A stretch of 64,000 nt of DNA. Origin: Exiguobacterium sp. Helios. Lineage in GTDB: Bacteria > Bacillota > Bacilli > Exiguobacteriales > Exiguobacteriaceae. Of the stretch, positions 18,536-26,828 are shown piece by piece. The notes under the pieces were generated by a model that saw only the letters and a list, made by a program, of their open reading frames with translations, was not told where the DNA came from and searched no databases. A program made the translations under genes and the position numbers. The stretch's first letter is position 1, and every line of letters starts with the position of its first letter. The stretch is from assembly GCF_014524545.1 (NCBI RefSeq), contig NZ_CP053557.1, forward strand, positions 2,257,501 through 2,321,500. The letters run 5' to 3'.

Positions 18536-18588
18536 TGCTCATGTCACTGTTAGAGATCTTCTAACCATGACATGGGCTTTTTTTGGTA
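18536..18588 (+). terminator. Terminator of the 97-residue gene
   Basis: Long imperfect stem from GCTCATGTCA...GTTAGA to TCTAAC...TGACATGGGC followed by a run of seven T. Confidence 0.8.
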
Positions 18589-18618
18589 AAGTCAAAAAAT
18601 AAACCTTGAAAACAAATG

Positions 18619-18663
18619 AATTTTCTAAAAATTCTTTCATCACTTCTCATCCGGTGATATAGT
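18619..18663 (+). promoter_or_regulatory. CodY box and promoter of brnQ
   Basis: AATTTTCTAAAAATT (18619-18633) differs at one of 15 positions from the CodY consensus AATTTTCWGAAAATT. It lies just upstream of an extended -10 (TGA then TATAGT, 18658-18663), so a bound protein would cover the -35 region. brnQ is a known CodY target in several Firmicutes, which supports branched-chain amino acid repression here. Confidence 0.6.
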
Positions 18664-18698
18664 GAATAACGTAAAAAAAACAGGAGGTAAGATATATT

Positions 18699-20021
18699 AT
18701 GAGTAAAAAAGATGTTTTTGCTTTAGGTTTTATGATTTTCGCATTATTCTTTGGTGCGGGTAATTTGATTTTCCCTCCTGAACTCGGTGCCCTGGCCGGA
18801 ACACAGTTTTTTCCTGCAATACTCGGCTTCATTGTTACCGGTGTCGGATTACCTCTGACTGGATTAATTGCTGTCGCATGGGTCGGCGGGGGAATCAGTA
18901 CACTTGCCCGTCCGCTTCCTAAATTCGTCGGTGCTCTACTGACTTTTGCTTTATATGTCGCCATCGGACCTTTTTTTGGAATTCCACGGACTTCCGTCGT
19001 CACGTATGAACTTGGTGTTGTTCCCTTCTTAAGTGGTCCTAGTCAAACGACGCTGTTGATTTCTTCTTCCGTTTTCTTTTTAATCACGTTGTATCTTGTC
19101 CTTAAACCGGGCAAACTGCTCGATATCATTGGTCGTTTTATCACTCCGTTGTTGCTGTTGGCACTTGCGACACTCAGTATCAGCAGTATCTTAACGCCAT
19201 TATCGGCAGTTCAACCCCCCGCCTCTTCGTACGATGGTTTTACAGATGCATTCATTCAGGGATTTCTTCAAGGATACTTGACGCTTGACGCTCTCGGCGC
19301 TCTTGTATTTGGTGTCATCGTCCTGCATACGCTAGATGCCAGAGGTTTAAAAAGTCGAAAAGTCCAATTAAAGACCGTGACACAAGCAGGATTGATTGCT
19401 GCACTATCACTGACTCTGGTTTACACCGGACTCGGCTTCATTGGTCGGAATAGTTTTGGAGCAGTCGGGGTAATCAATGGTCCTTCATTATTACAACAAT
19501 ATGCCGAAAGTACATTCGGAACGATTGGTCTGATGATTTTGGGAGTCGCTATTTTGCTTGCCTGTTTAACGACATCTGTTGGTCTTATCACAGCTTTTTC
19601 AGAATATATGATGTCGCTCTCAACCCGTCTCACACTTCCGGTCACCGGCATTATCACAACCGTTTTAGGTTTTTCCGTTTCAATTGTCGGACTTGATGCC
19701 TTACTTGCGATTGCGGTACCTGTCTTGATGTTCCTGTATCCGATTGTCATCGTCCTGATTGGTTTGACCTTTATCCGTTCTTTGCTGAAGAGACCATCAC
19801 TTGTGTATCGAACCACTTTATCGGTCACGGCCTTGTTCTCTTTATTAAGTGCTCTCCATACGTTAAAAGTTTTGCCTGATCCGATAGTCGCTGTATATTC
19901 ATTCTTGCCGTTATCCGATAAAAGTTTAGCTTGGCTGTTGCCTGTTTTGATCACCTTCTTCATCAGTTCATCGATTAGACACGTTTCTCCAAATTCTATT
20001 CCTGAAAAACAGATTGGCTAG
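18699..20021 (+). CDS. brnQ: Branched-chain amino acid carrier BrnQ
   Basis: 440 residues with about twelve membrane helices. The opening GFMIFALFFGAGNLIFPPELG is the family signature. It imports leucine, isoleucine and valine with Na+ or H+ across the cytoplasmic membrane. CAGGAGGTAAG precedes the start. It is under a candidate CodY box, so it should be derepressed when branched-chain amino acids or GTP are scarce. Monocistronic; a 64-base gap leads to degV. Confidence 0.92.
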   Translation: MSKKDVFALGFMIFALFFGAGNLIFPPELGALAGTQFFPAILGFIVTGVGLPLTGLIAVAWVGGGISTLARPLPKFVGALLTFALYVAIGPFFGIPRTSVVTYELGVVPFLSGPSQTTLLISSSVFFLITLYLVLKPGKLLDIIGRFITPLLLLALATLSISSILTPLSAVQPPASSYDGFTDAFIQGFLQGYLTLDALGALVFGVIVLHTLDARGLKSRKVQLKTVTQAGLIAALSLTLVYTGLGFIGRNSFGAVGVINGPSLLQQYAESTFGTIGLMILGVAILLACLTTSVGLITAFSEYMMSLSTRLTLPVTGIITTVLGFSVSIVGLDALLAIAVPVLMFLYPIVIVLIGLTFIRSLLKRPSLVYRTTLSVTALFSLLSALHTLKVLPDPIVAVYSFLPLSDKSLAWLLPVLITFFISSSIRHVSPNSIPEKQIG

Positions 20022-20085
20022 TGATGCCGCTTTCATCGCTATGGTATGATTAAAAAAATGAAATTCTACTGGAGGCGTCGCTTTA

Positions 20086-20958
20086 ATGGATAAGATTGCT
20101 TGGATTACCGATAGTATGGCTTTTTTCCCATCCGGGGAAGCTGAAAAACTCGGAGTCCATGTCGTACCAACAGTCATCATCATCAACGGAGAATCATACC
20201 GGGAATATGCTGATCTGTCGATTGAACAACTGGATCAAAAAATGCGCGAAAATTCTTCTGTCATCCCGACGACTTCACAACCGTCGTTTGGTGAGTTAGT
20301 TGAACTTTACGAGCGTTTACAAGCAGACGGTTATGATTATGCGTATGCTGTTCACATCACGAGCGGCTTAAGTGGGACGTATGCCAGTTCTGTCGCCGCT
20401 GCGGATGCTGTCGGTTTTAAGTTATATGCCATTGACTCTTACACCGGTGCTACGAATCAACAAAACATGTTACGTCTTTCCATCGAAATGGCGCAAGCTG
20501 GTAAGCAGCCGGAAGAAGTCATGCAAGTCTTGGAACAGTTCAAGCACCACTCTCATTTCTATCTGATTATCGGCAACATGGAGACGATGCGTCGAAGTGG
20601 TCGTGTTTCCAGCAGTCAATTTTTACTGGCCAACATGCTGAACATTAAACCGATCGTGAAGTTCGACGAGGTCGGTAAACTGGTTCCGTTTAAAAAAGTG
20701 CGGTCGATTAAAAAAGCTTTTCACGAAATGTCATTCGAGATCGCTACTAAAATCGAACAGTTTGGTTTATACAATCAGACCCTTTACATCGGCCATACAC
20801 TTGCGCGGTCTTCTGCCGAACAATTACGCGATTTGCTGCAAACAAAATTGCCACAGATTTCAATCGAAATTACACAGTTTGGTCCATCCATTCTCACGCA
20901 CGCTGGATCGGAAACCGTTGGTGTGTACTGGTTCGATGATTTGACTGTCAACGTATAA
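20086..20958 (+). CDS. DegV family fatty-acid-binding protein
   Basis: 290 residues. It begins with IAWITDSMAFFPSGEAEKLGVHVVP, has TTSQPSFGEL near residue 65 and the fatty-acid carboxylate site segment ITSGLSGTYASS near 91, all of the DegV/EDD fold. Members bind fatty acids, and FakB proteins of this family present them to the kinase FakA for phospholipid synthesis. No fakA is adjacent; whether this copy is a FakB is unknown. Confidence 0.87.
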   Translation: MDKIAWITDSMAFFPSGEAEKLGVHVVPTVIIINGESYREYADLSIEQLDQKMRENSSVIPTTSQPSFGELVELYERLQADGYDYAYAVHITSGLSGTYASSVAAADAVGFKLYAIDSYTGATNQQNMLRLSIEMAQAGKQPEEVMQVLEQFKHHSHFYLIIGNMETMRRSGRVSSSQFLLANMLNIKPIVKFDEVGKLVPFKKVRSIKKAFHEMSFEIATKIEQFGLYNQTLYIGHTLARSSAEQLRDLLQTKLPQISIEITQFGPSILTHAGSETVGVYWFDDLTVNV

Positions 20959-21070
20959 GAAGTAACCTTGAACGACTTCCTTTATTTTGGACGCTGCTCC
21001 CGCTTATTAGGTGATTCCGATATTACATCAGAGTCATCTTTTTTAGTGCCCGTATAACAGTCCATCTACA

Positions 21071-21118
21071 CAAAAAAACCGAATGGGACCTTTGAATTAA
21101 GTGTCCCCATTCGGGTAA
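21071..21118 (-). terminator. Terminator of the pgpA-PAP2-HAD group
   Basis: Stem CCGAATGGG / CCCATTCGG; on the minus strand it is followed by TTTTTTT. It ends the unit that begins with the PgpA-like gene at 22798. Confidence 0.85.
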
Positions 21119-21121
21119 GTG

Positions 21122-21628
21122 TTATCCTTGCTGCAAATCATTCATTTGTTTAAAGACATCATCAAGCATCGTCGCTTCATCTTCTTGGCGCAAAATCGTC
21201 TGATGCGGACGAGTGATTCGTTTTTCCCATGCTTCTGCCGGATAAACGGTCCAATCGAACTGCTCCACTTCCTCTAAATAACGGAGTACCGTTTCCAGAG
21301 AAGGGTTTTCTTCGTATTGTCGTAACCAGTTTGCATAACGTTTATCTGGTTTCCCATCCTTCAGCAAGGTTCTACCACTCTCAAGAATAGACCATTTCGG
21401 CTTCGCATCGATTTGAAACAACTCCAAATGCCGGAATCCCTCAAACGTGCGGCTCGTAAATGGAATCAAACCGTTCTTTTCAACGAGACGTTTCAATCGC
21501 AAATGCGTCCGCATCGTCATGAACCGTTTTTCTTCTCCTACTCGCTCTACTAATAAAGTAGGAACTGCAATCGTCTTCATCGCCGTTTCATCAAAAAGCA
21601 GACTGTGATCGATATCAATTAATAACAT
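21122..21628 (-). CDS. Short HAD-like protein
   Basis: 168 residues. It starts MLLIDIDHSLLFDET, where DIDHS resembles HAD motif I (DxDxT/S), and TSRTFEGF near 64 resembles motif II. The later Lys and GD/DD acidic motifs III and IV that complete the active site are not seen, and a terminator closely follows, so it is short for a HAD phosphatase (usually above 200). The start is set by AAAGGAGA, 10 bases before ATG, inside the PAP2 gene end (14-base overlap). Function unknown; translational coupling suggests a role with PAP2 and PgpA. Confidence 0.6.
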   Translation of the reverse strand: MLLIDIDHSLLFDETAMKTIAVPTLLVERVGEEKRFMTMRTHLRLKRLVEKNGLIPFTSRTFEGFRHLELFQIDAKPKWSILESGRTLLKDGKPDKRYANWLRQYEENPSLETVLRYLEEVEQFDWTVYPAEAWEKRITRPHQTILRQEDEATMLDDVFKQMNDLQQG

Positions 21629-22253
21629 GATGACCGGTCTCCTTTTGTTTACGTCGCGATGAGATGAAGGCATAGGACAGACACAAGATGAACGCAGCAA
21701 AACAAAAACCACCAACAACATCTGAGAAGTAATGCACGTTCAAGATAATACGTGACGAACCCATTGCTAAAATCAACAGACTAAGAAAGATTCCCAAAAT
21801 GATTTTCCCGGCCCGGTTTAAAAACCGCCAACTCAAAATCAAAAATCCACCGTACACTGCAAAAGCCATTGACGAGTGACCGCTCGGAAAACTGTAGCCG
21901 ACTCCGCCAACCAATTCATTGAGTGAAGGACGATCCCGGACAAAAAAAGCTTTAGCAACTTGATTGAGAACGGCCACCGCCAAAAAGGATAACAGATACC
22001 AAATACTTCCCACCCGATCTCGCCACAGGTAATAACTGATGGCGGTTAACAGAAGTGTCACCGTTACGGCTCCTACTCCTGATCCTAACTGCGTGAACCA
22101 ACTGACATAGTCAGCCGGGACTTGTTTCGACATGCGATTGGACAGTTGCGCGTCAAATAAAAAATAGCCCGTCAACCGGATGGAGATAGCGATTCCGAGA
22201 AAGATGACGAACGCAATTCCTGAAACAGCTAAAGCTTTTCGATTTAGTTTCAT
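21615..22253 (-). CDS. PAP2 family lipid phosphatase
   Basis: 212 residues, about six membrane helices. The three active-site motifs are complete: KAFFVRDRP (KxxxxxxRP), PSGHS with the catalytic His, and SRIILNVHYFSDVVGG (SRxxxxxHxxxD). It removes phosphate from phosphatidylglycerophosphate, phosphatidic acid or undecaprenyl pyrophosphate at the outer membrane face; which one is not evident. Its ATG overlaps the pgpA stop (TGATG), so it is coupled to it. Confidence 0.87.
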   Translation of the reverse strand: MKLNRKALAVSGIAFVIFLGIAISIRLTGYFLFDAQLSNRMSKQVPADYVSWFTQLGSGVGAVTVTLLLTAISYYLWRDRVGSIWYLLSFLAVAVLNQVAKAFFVRDRPSLNELVGGVGYSFPSGHSSMAFAVYGGFLILSWRFLNRAGKIILGIFLSLLILAMGSSRIILNVHYFSDVVGGFCFAAFILCLSYAFISSRRKQKETGHHVIN

Positions 22254-22798
22254 CAATACGTCCCTTTCCGTTGCTCAAGTTCTTCGGCCGAATAATCTTC
22301 TTTATCACGTAATCGGTGTGCAAGACGTCCAGACGCATTGGCAGCGATGGCTGCTACGATATCATCCATGAAGGTATTGACGCGTCCGTCATCGACCTTT
22401 GTATCCAGCTCTTTGATAATCCCGATCTTAGCCTTATCCAAGTAACCAAACGTCGTTACGGCAATCGAACCATACGTATTGACAGCTCCAATTGCAATCG
22501 TCTCGTCGACGCCAAACAATCCTTCATCACTACGAATGATGGATAAAAGCGGTTCAGATAACAATCCTTTTTCGGCTAAAATATCGAGTTCTGCCCCAAC
22601 GAGAATAGCATGCTGCAACTCCCGTTTTTCGAGAACACGTTCCACGGAGCTGACACAGGTTTCAAGCGTAAGTTCAATCGTGTATGGTGCTTGCATTTGA
22701 TACACGATTTCAGCAATTGCATGAATCGTGACACCTCGCTCATGCAGCTTATCGATTGCTGCTTGTTTTACTTCTTTAGAATGTGCTTTTTCTTTCAT
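22253..22798 (-). CDS. Phosphatidylglycerophosphatase A-like protein (YutG type)
   Basis: 181 residues, soluble. Sequence landmarks are GLFGVDETIAIGAVNTYGSIAVTTFGYLDK and TFMDDIVAAIAANASGR, where the Asp pair would bind metal, as in the PgpA/YutG family. It would dephosphorylate phosphatidylglycerophosphate to phosphatidylglycerol. AGAGGTGG lies 8 bases before the ATG; a GTG 33 bases upstream has no ribosome-binding site. It heads a three-gene coupled unit. Confidence 0.82.
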   Translation of the reverse strand: MKEKAHSKEVKQAAIDKLHERGVTIHAIAEIVYQMQAPYTIELTLETCVSSVERVLEKRELQHAILVGAELDILAEKGLLSEPLLSIIRSDEGLFGVDETIAIGAVNTYGSIAVTTFGYLDKAKIGIIKELDTKVDDGRVNTFMDDIVAAIAANASGRLAHRLRDKEDYSAEELEQRKGTY

Positions 22799-22943
22799 GA
22801 CAAAATCCACCTCTCTGACAAAGTTCTTCACAAGTATACACGGATTGCTGCTCTCCCCTCAAACTTCTTTGACATCACACCGATAATCCGTCATGATTAT
22901 CCTGTAAAGCGTTATCATTTCAGGGGAAAGTAGGGGATTTTCG

Positions 22944-23456
22944 ATGAACATCGGGGTAGTTTTGTTTCCATCGAAACGAATTCAGGATTTTGCGAATTCA
23001 TACCGAAAACGGTACGATTCCAAGTATGCGTTAATCACACCACACATTACGATGCGAGAACGGATCAGTGTCGATGATACCGAACTTGATTCCATCGTAG
23101 CTGCTCTCAATCAGGTAGCAGAGCAAACGAAACCGGTTTCACTTCATATCCAAGGCGCTCGGTCTTTCCATCCGACGAATAATGTCTTATTTTTAAAAGT
23201 CATGCCGACGGATGAATTGGAACAATTACATCAAGCCTTGCATTCGGGTGATCTTAGTCACACACCGAAGTATGATTTCTTACCTCACATTACAATCGGT
23301 CAAGATTTATCCGATGTCGAATTATTCGACGTTCTCGAACGATTGAAAATGGAAGATATCCGTTTCCAAGAAGATGTCACCAAGATGGCTCTTCTGTATG
23401 AACTCGAAAATGGTTCATGGAGTGTGTACGAAACGTTCCGATTTACAGGTCAATAA
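22944..23456 (+). CDS. 2H phosphoesterase family protein (YjcG-like)
   Basis: 170 residues. Two HxTx motifs, PHITMRE near residue 33 and PHITIGQ near 113, form the twin-His active site of the 2H phosphoesterase/RNA ligase-like superfamily. Size and sequence match B. subtilis YjcG. The substrate is unknown; nucleic acid or nucleotide 2',3'- or 2',5'-phosphodiesters are usual. AGGGG precedes the start. The stop is 5 bases from a hairpin that it shares with the convergent small gene. Confidence 0.82.
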   Translation: MNIGVVLFPSKRIQDFANSYRKRYDSKYALITPHITMRERISVDDTELDSIVAALNQVAEQTKPVSLHIQGARSFHPTNNVLFLKVMPTDELEQLHQALHSGDLSHTPKYDFLPHITIGQDLSDVELFDVLERLKMEDIRFQEDVTKMALLYELENGSWSVYETFRFTGQ

Positions 23457-23458
23457 CA

Positions 23459-23662
23459 TCAAACTTCCCGGTCGAACTTGCGACCGGGAAGTTTTAGTTC
23501 TGGCAAAACCCCATAAGCATTTGCTTGTTCTTCCAGCTCAGCATGATGCGGCTCGACACGCTTGATCGGATTGATGCGGGCGACCGGTTCTGTTTTCCGC
23601 TCCAAATCGACTCTGACTTGTCGATTCACATATTGGACTACCGTAAAATCTACTTGGTACAT
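23459..23662 (-). CDS. Small hypothetical protein, 67 residues
   Basis: Starts MYQVDFTVVQYVNRQVRVDL after AGGGAGG with good spacing. The sequence is polar, with two Pro/Arg-containing turns. Its last 11 codons are encoded by the hairpin at 23461-23494, and the stop TGA (23459-23461) is at the edge of the stem, so the C-terminal KLPGRKFDREV reflects the terminator. A product is likely, but the family is unknown. Confidence 0.6.
   Translation of the reverse strand: MYQVDFTVVQYVNRQVRVDLERKTEPVARINPIKRVEPHHAELEEQANAYGVLPELKLPGRKFDREV
23461..23496. terminator. 14-bp hairpin between yjcG-like and the small gene
   Basis: Perfect stem AAACTTCCCGGTCG / CGACCGGGAAGTTT with a 6-base loop. T runs are short on both sides, so it is probably a bidirectional terminator of modest strength. 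It lies inside the coding sequence of the minus-strand small gene. Confidence 0.65.
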
Positions 23663-23730
23663 AGAATATCCCTCCCTAAAGTTCAGCTCGTTATTCTGTT
23701 ATTCCCAAAATCTCTTTAAGAAAAACAAAA

Positions 23731-23756
23731 AACCAAGGTTTCCCTTGGTTTTAACT
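23731..23756 (-). terminator. Terminator of fabI
   Basis: Stem AACCAAGG / CCTTGGTT; on the minus strand it is followed by TTTTTTG. It lies 45 bases beyond the fabI stop. Confidence 0.8.
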
Positions 23757-23795
23757 GTACAGTTTAGTTCGGAATGAACGAAAATTCTTATTATA

Positions 23796-24569
23796 TTATA
23801 AGATATGGAAACCGCTGTCGACGTGAAGAATCTCACCCGTAACACCACTCGACATCTGGGACAAGAGGAATAATCCACTTTGACCAATTTGTTCTGTCGT
23901 GACGTTACGGTGAAGTGGTGCCCGCTCTTCAATACTTTCGAGAATCGAATTGAAATCACCGACACCTTTTGCAGAAACCGTTCGGACCGGACCGGCTGAA
24001 ATCGCGTTGACGCGAACACCCTGCTTTCCGTACTCTGCTGCTAAGTAACGGACACTTGCATCGAGTGCCGCTTTCGCGACGCCCATCACGTTGTAGTTCG
24101 GGACCATCTTTTCGCCACCAAGATACGTCAATGTAATAACAGAGGCATCTTCCGTGAAGAAATCTTTTGCCGCTTTCACAACAGCCGTCAAACTGTATGC
24201 CGAGATATCGAGTGCTTGCGCAAACTGTTCGCGTGTCACACCTGAGAATTCACCACGTAATGCTTCTTTATCGGCAAAAGCAATCGAGTGAGCGATTCCT
24301 GAAATCTGTCCGTGATCGGCATGAATCGTTTCAAATACTTGTGTGATTTCAGCATCACTCGTGACATCACACGTATAATACGTCGCCGGTCGTGAAAGTT
24401 CTTGACCTAATTTTTCGAGTGGCGCCTTGAAGCGTTCTCCGACATACGTAAAGGCAAGACTTGCCCCTGCTGCATCAAGAGCACGTGCGATTCCCCATGC
24501 GATTGACCGTTGATTGATGACACCCATTACAACATACGTCTTTCCCTCAAGCGAAGGATAAATATTCAT
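23796..24569 (-). CDS. fabI: Enoyl-[acyl-carrier-protein] reductase (NADH)
   Basis: 257 residues of the classical FabI branch of the SDR fold. The N-terminal VVMGVINQRSIAWGIARAL binds NAD(P)H, and YNVMGVAKAAL near residue 155 carries the catalytic Tyr-x6-Lys. It reduces trans-2-enoyl-ACP in the last step of each fatty acid elongation cycle and is the target of triclosan. Transcribed from its own FapR-controlled promoter. AAGGGGG precedes the start. Confidence 0.95.
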   Translation of the reverse strand: MNIYPSLEGKTYVVMGVINQRSIAWGIARALDAAGASLAFTYVGERFKAPLEKLGQELSRPATYYTCDVTSDAEITQVFETIHADHGQISGIAHSIAFADKEALRGEFSGVTREQFAQALDISAYSLTAVVKAAKDFFTEDASVITLTYLGGEKMVPNYNVMGVAKAALDASVRYLAAEYGKQGVRVNAISAGPVRTVSAKGVGDFNSILESIEERAPLHRNVTTEQIGQSGLFLLSQMSSGVTGEILHVDSGFHIL

Positions 24570-24587
24570 TATGAGTTCCCCCTTAAA

Positions 24588-24644
24588 TTAGTACCTGGTA
24601 ATAACACCTATATCTAGGTTACAAAAACGTAACGCTTCTGTCAA
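24588..24644 (-). promoter_or_regulatory. FapR operator and sigma-A promoter of fabI
   Basis: On the minus strand TTGACA (24639-24644), 17 bases and TAACCT (24616-24621) form a good promoter. TTAGTACCTGGTAATAA (24588-24604), one mismatch from a perfect FapR palindrome, sits just downstream of the start point, where binding blocks transcription until malonyl-CoA rises. Confidence 0.8.
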
Positions 24645-24713
24645 CCATCGCTCTTGATATTGCGATTTTGATAAATTACGGTAATATAGAAAGAGACAGA
24701 AAGTAGGGATGGA

Positions 24714-25883
24714 ATGAACCGTTTTAAATCATTTACACAACGTTATGATAACACGTTGCTTTTTTTGCTCGGTTGTTTGATGGTCATCAGTGTCATCGCA
24801 ATCTATACCGCGCAACCTTTCTTACAAGGGGCAATCAGTGAAATCAATTTCATGGCAAAACAGATTCAGTGGTATATCATCGGATTTATCGCACTGTCTG
24901 TCGTCATTCTCATCGATTATGAGCAGCTGAAACGTTTTCACTGGTACTTATATGGAGCAGGGATCATCTCCCTGATTGGTCTCGTTGTTTTACGTAATAC
25001 GCCGTTGGTCGCAAACATTAAAGGGGCGTACGGTTGGTATCAGTTCCCCGTCATCGGAACCGTTCAACCGGCTGAGTTCATGAAGTTTTTTCTGATTGTT
25101 ACGTTAGCTGCGGTGATTTCGGAACACAATGCCCGGTATGTCCAACATGAACGGGACTTCCTGCTGTTAGTCAAGATGGCCGCGATTACGTTGCTTCCGC
25201 TTGCTTTAATCATCATTCAACCTGACTTAGGAATCGGTTTGATTCTCTGCGTCATCTTAGCGTGTGCGATGTTACTGTCCGGCTTGAACTGGAAATGGTT
25301 GCTTACTATGTTCGGCTTGTTGACCGTCGCAATTGTCGGATTCTTTTATCTGTTTTATTTCCAGAATGATTTACTCGCCACCTTCTTCCCGGGGCATGCG
25401 ATGAACCGGATTATGGCTTGGTTACAACCGTTTGAGTATGCGGATGACCTTTCCTATCAGCTGGTCCAATCGATTAACGCCATCGGCTCAGGTCAGATGT
25501 TTGGTGTCGGGTACGGAAAACTGCAAGTATCAGTTCCCGAACTGCATACCGATTTTATCTTCACCGCGATCTCAGCTCACTACGGCTTTATCGGTGCAGC
25601 CGTCGTTCTAATTATCTTGTTCCTTTTCATCTACCGGTTGATTCAAATCGCGCTGGAAACAGCAGATCCGTTTGGAACGTATATCGTAACGGGTTATGTC
25701 GCCATGTTCACATTCCAAATCTTCCAAAACATCGGTATGACGATGGGTGTCTTACCGATCACCGGTCTCCCGCTTCCCTTCATTAGTTACGGAGGGTCGA
25801 CGATGATTGTTAACTTGGTTGGACTCGGCTTGATCATGGCAATTGCTTCACAGTCCCGTATCTCGATGTTTGATGAAGATTAA
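24714..25883 (+). CDS. rodA: RodA/FtsW/SpoVE family glycosyltransferase, RodA type
   Basis: 389 residues with about ten membrane helices. Conserved segments include YQLVQSINAIGSGQMFGVGYG, HTDFIFTAISAHYGFIGA and the end ITGLPLPFISYGGSTM. These SEDS proteins polymerise glycan strands from lipid II, together with a class B PBP. The length and lone position are more like RodA of the elongasome than FtsW; SpoVE is possible. AAAGTAGGG precedes the ATG. A terminator follows. Confidence 0.8.
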   Translation: MNRFKSFTQRYDNTLLFLLGCLMVISVIAIYTAQPFLQGAISEINFMAKQIQWYIIGFIALSVVILIDYEQLKRFHWYLYGAGIISLIGLVVLRNTPLVANIKGAYGWYQFPVIGTVQPAEFMKFFLIVTLAAVISEHNARYVQHERDFLLLVKMAAITLLPLALIIIQPDLGIGLILCVILACAMLLSGLNWKWLLTMFGLLTVAIVGFFYLFYFQNDLLATFFPGHAMNRIMAWLQPFEYADDLSYQLVQSINAIGSGQMFGVGYGKLQVSVPELHTDFIFTAISAHYGFIGAAVVLIILFLFIYRLIQIALETADPFGTYIVTGYVAMFTFQIFQNIGMTMGVLPITGLPLPFISYGGSTMIVNLVGLGLIMAIASQSRISMFDED

Positions 25884-25887
25884 CTTC

Positions 25888-25923
25888 AAAAAAGAGTGGC
25901 ATCCAGTCGGGTGCCACTCTTTT
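25888..25923. terminator. Bidirectional terminator between rodA and rluD-like gene
   Basis: Stem AAAGAGTGGCA / TGCCACTCTTT with a 9-10 base loop and T run on the plus strand; A run on the left for the opposite direction. Confidence 0.85.
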
Positions 25924-25928
25924 GGTAT

Positions 25929-26810
25929 TCACGAAAGACTTAAGTCGTCCGGCAACGGTGCGACGAATGTCATCACCTCACCTGTCCCCGGATGCGGAAA
26001 CGTAGCAGATGCGCTGTGTAGTGCTTGTCTCGCAATCAATGGTGTCCCTTTATACATCGTATCTCCGACTAACGGATGACCAAGTGCAGCAAGGTGAACC
26101 CGGATTTGATGCGTCCTTCCCGTCTCCAGTTTAATCGTCAATCGGGACAATTCACGCGAAAACGCAGTAATTCGCTCACTCGTTAAGATATGCGTTACTG
26201 CCTGTTGACCATCCTCCCGGACCATTCTTTCCATGAAGGAATGATCGGTTTGACCGATCGGAAGATCAATTGTCTGAGGTTTGATTGATCCTTCAATCAA
26301 CGCCACGTACCGGCGATCGAGCAAACCATTCTGTTGCATCTTGCTCAACTGATGATGCGCAAGGGCATGTTTTGCAAAAACGACCAAACCACTCGTGTCA
26401 CGGTCCAACCGATTGACGATATGAATCGCGTATGGAATTTGATGTTGCCGGTAATAACCGAGCACGAAATTCGATAATGACCGCTCTGGATGGAGTCGGG
26501 ACGGAATGGAAGCCATGCCCGGTGGTTTATTGACAATCAACAGCCATTCATCTTCAAAGAGGATATCGAGTTCCCCGCTTGTCGCATGCATGTCCTGAGC
26601 AGGCTGTTCTTCCGGAAACCGGACATGAATCCGGTCGCCTTCATGAACGGGCTCGTTGACGTTGACATGTTGTCCATTCCGTAAAATATTCCCGTGGTGC
26701 TTGATCGAAACTAACATTTTTCGGGAAATATGGAGGCGTGTCGTACAAAAATGACCGACACTCCAGCCATCTTCAATAGAAGTTACTTGTTGTTCAATTT
26801 GAAATGCCAT
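25929..26810 (-). CDS. RluA-family 23S rRNA pseudouridine synthase (RluD-like)
   Basis: 293 residues. The catalytic motif HIVNRLDRDTSG is near residue 130 with the active Asp, followed by EGSI and LETGRTHQIRVHLAALGHPL. An N-terminal S4-like part (KHHGNILRNGQHVNVNEPVHEGDRI) is also present. It isomerises uridine in large-subunit rRNA. It is the last gene of the relQ-nadK-rluD group, as yjbO is in B. subtilis, 18 bases after nadK. A GTG one codon earlier is possible. Confidence 0.88.
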   Translation of the reverse strand: MAFQIEQQVTSIEDGWSVGHFCTTRLHISRKMLVSIKHHGNILRNGQHVNVNEPVHEGDRIHVRFPEEQPAQDMHATSGELDILFEDEWLLIVNKPPGMASIPSRLHPERSLSNFVLGYYRQHQIPYAIHIVNRLDRDTSGLVVFAKHALAHHQLSKMQQNGLLDRRYVALIEGSIKPQTIDLPIGQTDHSFMERMVREDGQQAVTHILTSERITAFSRELSRLTIKLETGRTHQIRVHLAALGHPLVGDTMYKGTPLIARQALHSASATFPHPGTGEVMTFVAPLPDDLSLS

Positions 26811-26828
26811 CACGTTACCTCTTTATAA

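Noticed and set aside
19421-19963. 180-codon open frame antisense to brnQ
   Set aside because: Lies in a clear membrane transporter gene; Ser/Pro/Thr-rich translation arises from the opposite strand of hydrophobic codons.
23699-24019. 106-codon frame on the minus strand inside fabI and its terminator
   Set aside because: Shifted frame of fabI without a start signal.
26345-26536. 63-codon frame in the pseudouridine synthase gene
   Set aside because: Alternative frame of the RluA gene only.
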